The notes under the pieces: model-generated
The model's database searches: none
The model's input: only the letters and a program-made list of their open reading frames with translations
Told to the model about the DNA's origin: nothing
NCBI GenBank assembly: GCA_947581865.1
Contig: CANPWA010000022.1
Coordinates: 1 to 55,002, forward strand
Reading direction: 5' to 3'
Length of the DNA stretch: 55,002 nt
Source of the DNA: an uncultured Acetatifactor sp.
GTDB lineage: Bacteria > Bacillota > Clostridia > Lachnospirales > Lachnospiraceae
Part shown: positions 52,235 to 55,002 of the stretch, piece after piece
Position numbering within the stretch: position 1 is the stretch's first letter
How the letters are laid out: every line of letters starts with the position of its first letter
Position numbers and translations under genes: made by a program

Positions 52235-54427
52235 ATGGATACAAAACAGGAGATTTTAAGCGAGAGATACGCTCTCGCCATGGAACGCATACATGAGATC
52301 GCGCAGGAGACAAAAGATGGCGGGGAGGGAAGCGTATCCCGGCAGTTTGCCCCCTATTTTGCCGCGGCGGCAGATTTTCTGATCCTTTTGGAGGACGAGG
52401 GGACATTTTTGTCCTCCGGCGGGCAAAGGACGGCTTCTCTCAAGGAACTGCAGGCAAGAAACAGGGCTTTGTATGAGGATGTGCTGCCCCAACATTATGG
52501 GAGGAGCTATGGGAATCCGGATTACGCAGCAGAGCAGCTGGGGGAGGAGTTTGGCGCCATGCTTTCCTTTCTGTACCGGGAGATGCGCAGCCTGATCCCC
52601 TTTGTCTACGAGGGGCAGACGGAGGAGATCGTCATCCGGCTGGAGCTGTTTGTGGAGGTTTATGCGTCCTTTACCTATGCCTTTGGGGAGGCGCGGGAGG
52701 GCGGACGCGGAGGGCTGCCTGTTTCGGATGTGCCTAAAGCGGAGGAGATTAGCCGGATCCTCTACTGGTTTGTCAGCGATTACACGGAGACGGCGGTGGA
52801 AAGCCATCTGCGGGAAATGCTGGTGCCTCAGGAGCATCTTGCCTTAAGGATCATCCGATATGCGGACCTGACGGATGAAAGATATCTTTTTGCCTACGGG
52901 GAGTACGTCAGTGATAATGAGCTGGAGACGGCGCGGTTTCTCGCGAAGCTGCCTCAGGAAAAGATCGATCTCATGGCGGATACTTACACGGAAGGGTATC
53001 GCATCGGTTTTGAAGTGACGGGGAAGGATCTGTCCCGAAAGAGGACGGCGGAAGTGCGCTATCGCCTGGGGTTTGAGCGCCTCATGCGGCGGGCGGAGGA
53101 AAATTTTGAGCGCATGGGGCTGGAGATGGTCTGTTACCGCGCAGCCACCAGTATCTTGTATAATCCGTCCATTTTTAAGACCGGGTACTGCGGAGGGGAT
53201 GTGAACCGGCAGTATGATTTCGACCACAAAGATGACCGGGCGTTGTTTTTTGACAAGACCTATATGAAGCATAAACTGGAGGTGACAAGAACTGCCTTTG
53301 AGAAATATAAGACACAGGCGCGCCGGTATGCGGGTCCCGCGGTGATGGAGACTTTCGGGGAGAGGGGCTTTGAGCCGGAGAACAAAAAGAGCGCCCTGCG
53401 CATGAGTGAGGAACAGAATGCCCTGTGGCTGGAGTTTCGGTCACTGTCGGGAGAACTGCAAAGGCAGTACATCCCGGAGGAGGAGAGGAGTTTTACCATC
53501 ATCGCCTTTCCCGTTCCCGAGATCCGGGAGGCATTTGACGAGGAATGCCTCAAAAGACTTGGCATGAAGGATCCCATGGAATGCTATCATGCCTTCTTTG
53601 AGGAGGTCATACGGATCAACACGCTGGACTATCAGATGTACCGCAGAATCCAGCAGACCATGATCGACGCGCTGGACACGGCGGATCACTGTGAGATCAA
53701 AGGGATGAACGGCAACCGCACGGATCTGAAGGTAAATCTCTGGAAACTCTCCGACCCTGAGCGGGAGACGATTTTTGAGAACTGCGTGGCGGATGTGAAT
53801 ATCCCGGTGGGCGAAGTGTTTACCTCCCCCGTGCTGAAAGGGACAGACGGCGTGCTGCATGTGAGCCGGGTGTATTTAAACGGGCTGGAGTACCGGGATC
53901 TGGAATTGGAATTTGAGGACGGGAAGATCAAGCGATACGACTGCTCCAATTTTGCGGACAGCGAAGAAAACCGGAAGTTTGTGCGGGAGAACGTACTGTT
54001 CCGGCACAAGACGCTTCCCATGGGAGAGTTTGCCATCGGCACCAACACCACCGCCTATGTCGCGGCAAAGAAGTACGGCGTACAGGACAAACTTCCCATC
54101 CTCATCGCGGAAAAGACCGGGCCTCATTTCGCGGTGGGGGATACCTGTTATTCCCATGCGGAGGAGATCAGGGTGTTTAATCCCGACGGCAAAGAGATCG
54201 TGGCGCGGGAAAATGAGGTGGCGCGTCTGAGGGATAAGGCGCCGGATAAGGCATATTTCAACTGCCATACGGACATCACCATCCCCTATGACGAGCTGGG
54301 AGAGCTGGCGGCGGTGCGAAAGGATGGAAGCCGCACGGCGATCATCCGGGAGGGAAGATTTGTGCTGCCCGGAACAGAGGAGCTCAACAGGGCATTGGAA
54401 GAAATGGACAGGACGGGAGGAAACTGA
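52235..54427 (+). CDS. M29-type aminopeptidase with long N-terminal extension
   Basis: The C-terminal half of this 730-residue protein matches M29 metallo-aminopeptidases, which remove N-terminal residues using two metal ions. Likely ligands and catalytic residues are E527 in GEVFTSP, E598 in GEFAIGTN, H631 in GPHFAVGD, Y639, and H678/D680 in CHTDITIP. Between H631 and Y639 there is one residue more than in AmpS, so alignment of the tyrosine is uncertain. Typical M29 enzymes have about 410 residues. Here about 280 extra N-terminal residues, mostly helical, precede the family region; I do not recognise them. The protein has no signal peptide. The next gene starts one base after the stop. Confidence 0.82.
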   Translation: MDTKQEILSERYALAMERIHEIAQETKDGGEGSVSRQFAPYFAAAADFLILLEDEGTFLSSGGQRTASLKELQARNRALYEDVLPQHYGRSYGNPDYAAEQLGEEFGAMLSFLYREMRSLIPFVYEGQTEEIVIRLELFVEVYASFTYAFGEAREGGRGGLPVSDVPKAEEISRILYWFVSDYTETAVESHLREMLVPQEHLALRIIRYADLTDERYLFAYGEYVSDNELETARFLAKLPQEKIDLMADTYTEGYRIGFEVTGKDLSRKRTAEVRYRLGFERLMRRAEENFERMGLEMVCYRAATSILYNPSIFKTGYCGGDVNRQYDFDHKDDRALFFDKTYMKHKLEVTRTAFEKYKTQARRYAGPAVMETFGERGFEPENKKSALRMSEEQNALWLEFRSLSGELQRQYIPEEERSFTIIAFPVPEIREAFDEECLKRLGMKDPMECYHAFFEEVIRINTLDYQMYRRIQQTMIDALDTADHCEIKGMNGNRTDLKVNLWKLSDPERETIFENCVADVNIPVGEVFTSPVLKGTDGVLHVSRVYLNGLEYRDLELEFEDGKIKRYDCSNFADSEENRKFVRENVLFRHKTLPMGEFAIGTNTTAYVAAKKYGVQDKLPILIAEKTGPHFAVGDTCYSHAEEIRVFNPDGKEIVARENEVARLRDKAPDKAYFNCHTDITIPYDELGELAAVRKDGSRTAIIREGRFVLPGTEELNRALEEMDRTGGN

Positions 54428-54428
54428 T

Positions 54429-54959
54429 ATGAGACGCAGGGACAGGGAAATCACGGATTTTCAGGAGATGGTGGAGGTAATGGAGCGGTGCGATGTGTGC
54501 CGCCTTGCCCTGAACGCGGCGGAGGTGCCCTACATTCTGCCCCTAAACTTTGGCATGGAGATGGAAAAGGGACGCGTGGTGCTGTATTTTCACGGGGCGA
54601 AGGAAGGGACGAAGTATGAGCTCATCGCCCGGGACAATCGGGCAAGCTTTGAGATGGACTGCGGGCACAGGCTGATCCTGGACGATGAAAAAAGGACCTG
54701 CTCCATGACATATGAGAGCGTTGTCGGGAGAGGGCTGATCGAGTCCGTGCCCGATCGGGATAAAATGCGGGCATTGAAGCTGATCATGGCGCATTACCGG
54801 CAGGAGGATTTTGCTTTCCCCGAGGAGACGGCCGCGGCAACGGAGGTGTTCCGTCTTGTGGTGAGCGGGATGACGGGAAAGCGCAGGGGGATACATCCCG
54901 GGCACAGGGAAGTGAAAGAACATAATATTCGTTACTTTTCACACAGTAGCCAGTCATAA
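54429..54959 (+). CDS. Pyridoxamine 5'-phosphate oxidase-related flavoprotein (Nim-like)
   Basis: The 176-residue protein fits the Pyridox_ox_2 family of FMN-binding split barrels, related to the nitroimidazole-resistance protein NimA. Visible features are VCRLALNAAEVPYILPLNFG near residues 21-40, LYFHGAKEGTKYELIARD and VVGRGLIESV. It begins one base after the aminopeptidase stop, so it is probably cotranslated. The longer open frame upstream overlaps the aminopeptidase and is not used. Substrate unknown; many members bind heme or flavin. Confidence 0.87.
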   Translation: MRRRDREITDFQEMVEVMERCDVCRLALNAAEVPYILPLNFGMEMEKGRVVLYFHGAKEGTKYELIARDNRASFEMDCGHRLILDDEKRTCSMTYESVVGRGLIESVPDRDKMRALKLIMAHYRQEDFAFPEETAAATEVFRLVVSGMTGKRRGIHPGHREVKEHNIRYFSHSSQS

Positions 54960-54965
54960 CATTAG

Positions 54966-54991
54966 CGCCGTCAGCTTAATCGCTGGCGGCG
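54966..54991 (+). terminator. Stem-loop at the right window edge
   Basis: CGCCGTCAGC and GCTGGCGGCG form a 10-bp stem (one G-U) around TTAATC; GCCAG before and CTGGC after extend it. The window ends before a T-run could be seen. Confidence 0.6.
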
Positions 54992-55002
54992 TCTGGCTCA
55001 TC

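Overview
The window looks like chromosomal DNA of a spore-forming anaerobic Firmicute, most likely a Lachnospiraceae (Clostridia). The grounds are strong AGGAGG-type ribosome sites, SpoVAD and SpoVAE homologues, a class III (glycyl radical) ribonucleotide reductase, DUF5721- and DUF6142-type small proteins, and fairly GC-rich genes with AT-rich promoters. This is inference from gene content; no rRNA or tRNA gene is present to confirm it.

Layout. 1-2.5 kb: an AT-richer minus-strand ABC-2/YtrA-type operon that looks imported and abuts a decapitated ahpC remnant. 2.7-4.4 kb: a permuted AhpF-like flavoprotein. 4.6-5.9 kb: O-acetylhomoserine sulfhydrylase. 6.0-9.7 kb: a heterodimeric ABC exporter. 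9.9-14.9 kb: a complete peptide/nickel-type ABC importer with its two ATPases fused. 15.0-16.4 kb: a soluble CZB chemoreceptor. 16.6-21.6 kb: a Ca2+ P-type ATPase converging on a GH2 glycosidase. 22.0-26.1 kb: trpS, then spoVAD and spoVAE separated by a small unknown gene, ridA and a shikimate-kinase-like gene. 26.2-28.0 kb: small conserved genes and a DegV protein.

28.1-35.3 kb is an arginine block: argG on the minus strand, diverging from argC-(GNAT)-argJ-argB-argD, with a cluster of ARG-box-like sites before argC. An orphan solute-binding protein and a DMT-type transporter with a striking leader hairpin follow. 37.4-43.5 kb joins comEA, a two-component pair, a GerMN lipoprotein and comEC; holA lies beyond on the other strand. 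45.2-46.7 kb: MscL with a zinc ribbon and a TPR lipoprotein. 46.8-49.4 kb: nrdD with NrdR-like boxes, a 14-bp tandem repeat in its leader and a fused C-terminal redoxin domain. 49.5-51.5 kb: pyrF and pyrE, separated by a leader with an integrase-like fragment. 51.6-55.0 kb: small membrane proteins, an enlarged M29-type aminopeptidase and a pyridoxamine-phosphate-oxidase-like protein.

Most of the window is ordinary housekeeping DNA. The best leads for new biology are the leader at 36731-36815 (terminator, ribosome site and start codon in one stacked hairpin), the NrdD-redoxin fusion with its repeat-bearing leader, the permuted AhpF beside a broken ahpC, the split spoVA genes, and the acetyltransferase inside the arginine operon. 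I found no CRISPR array, prophage or obvious defence system.
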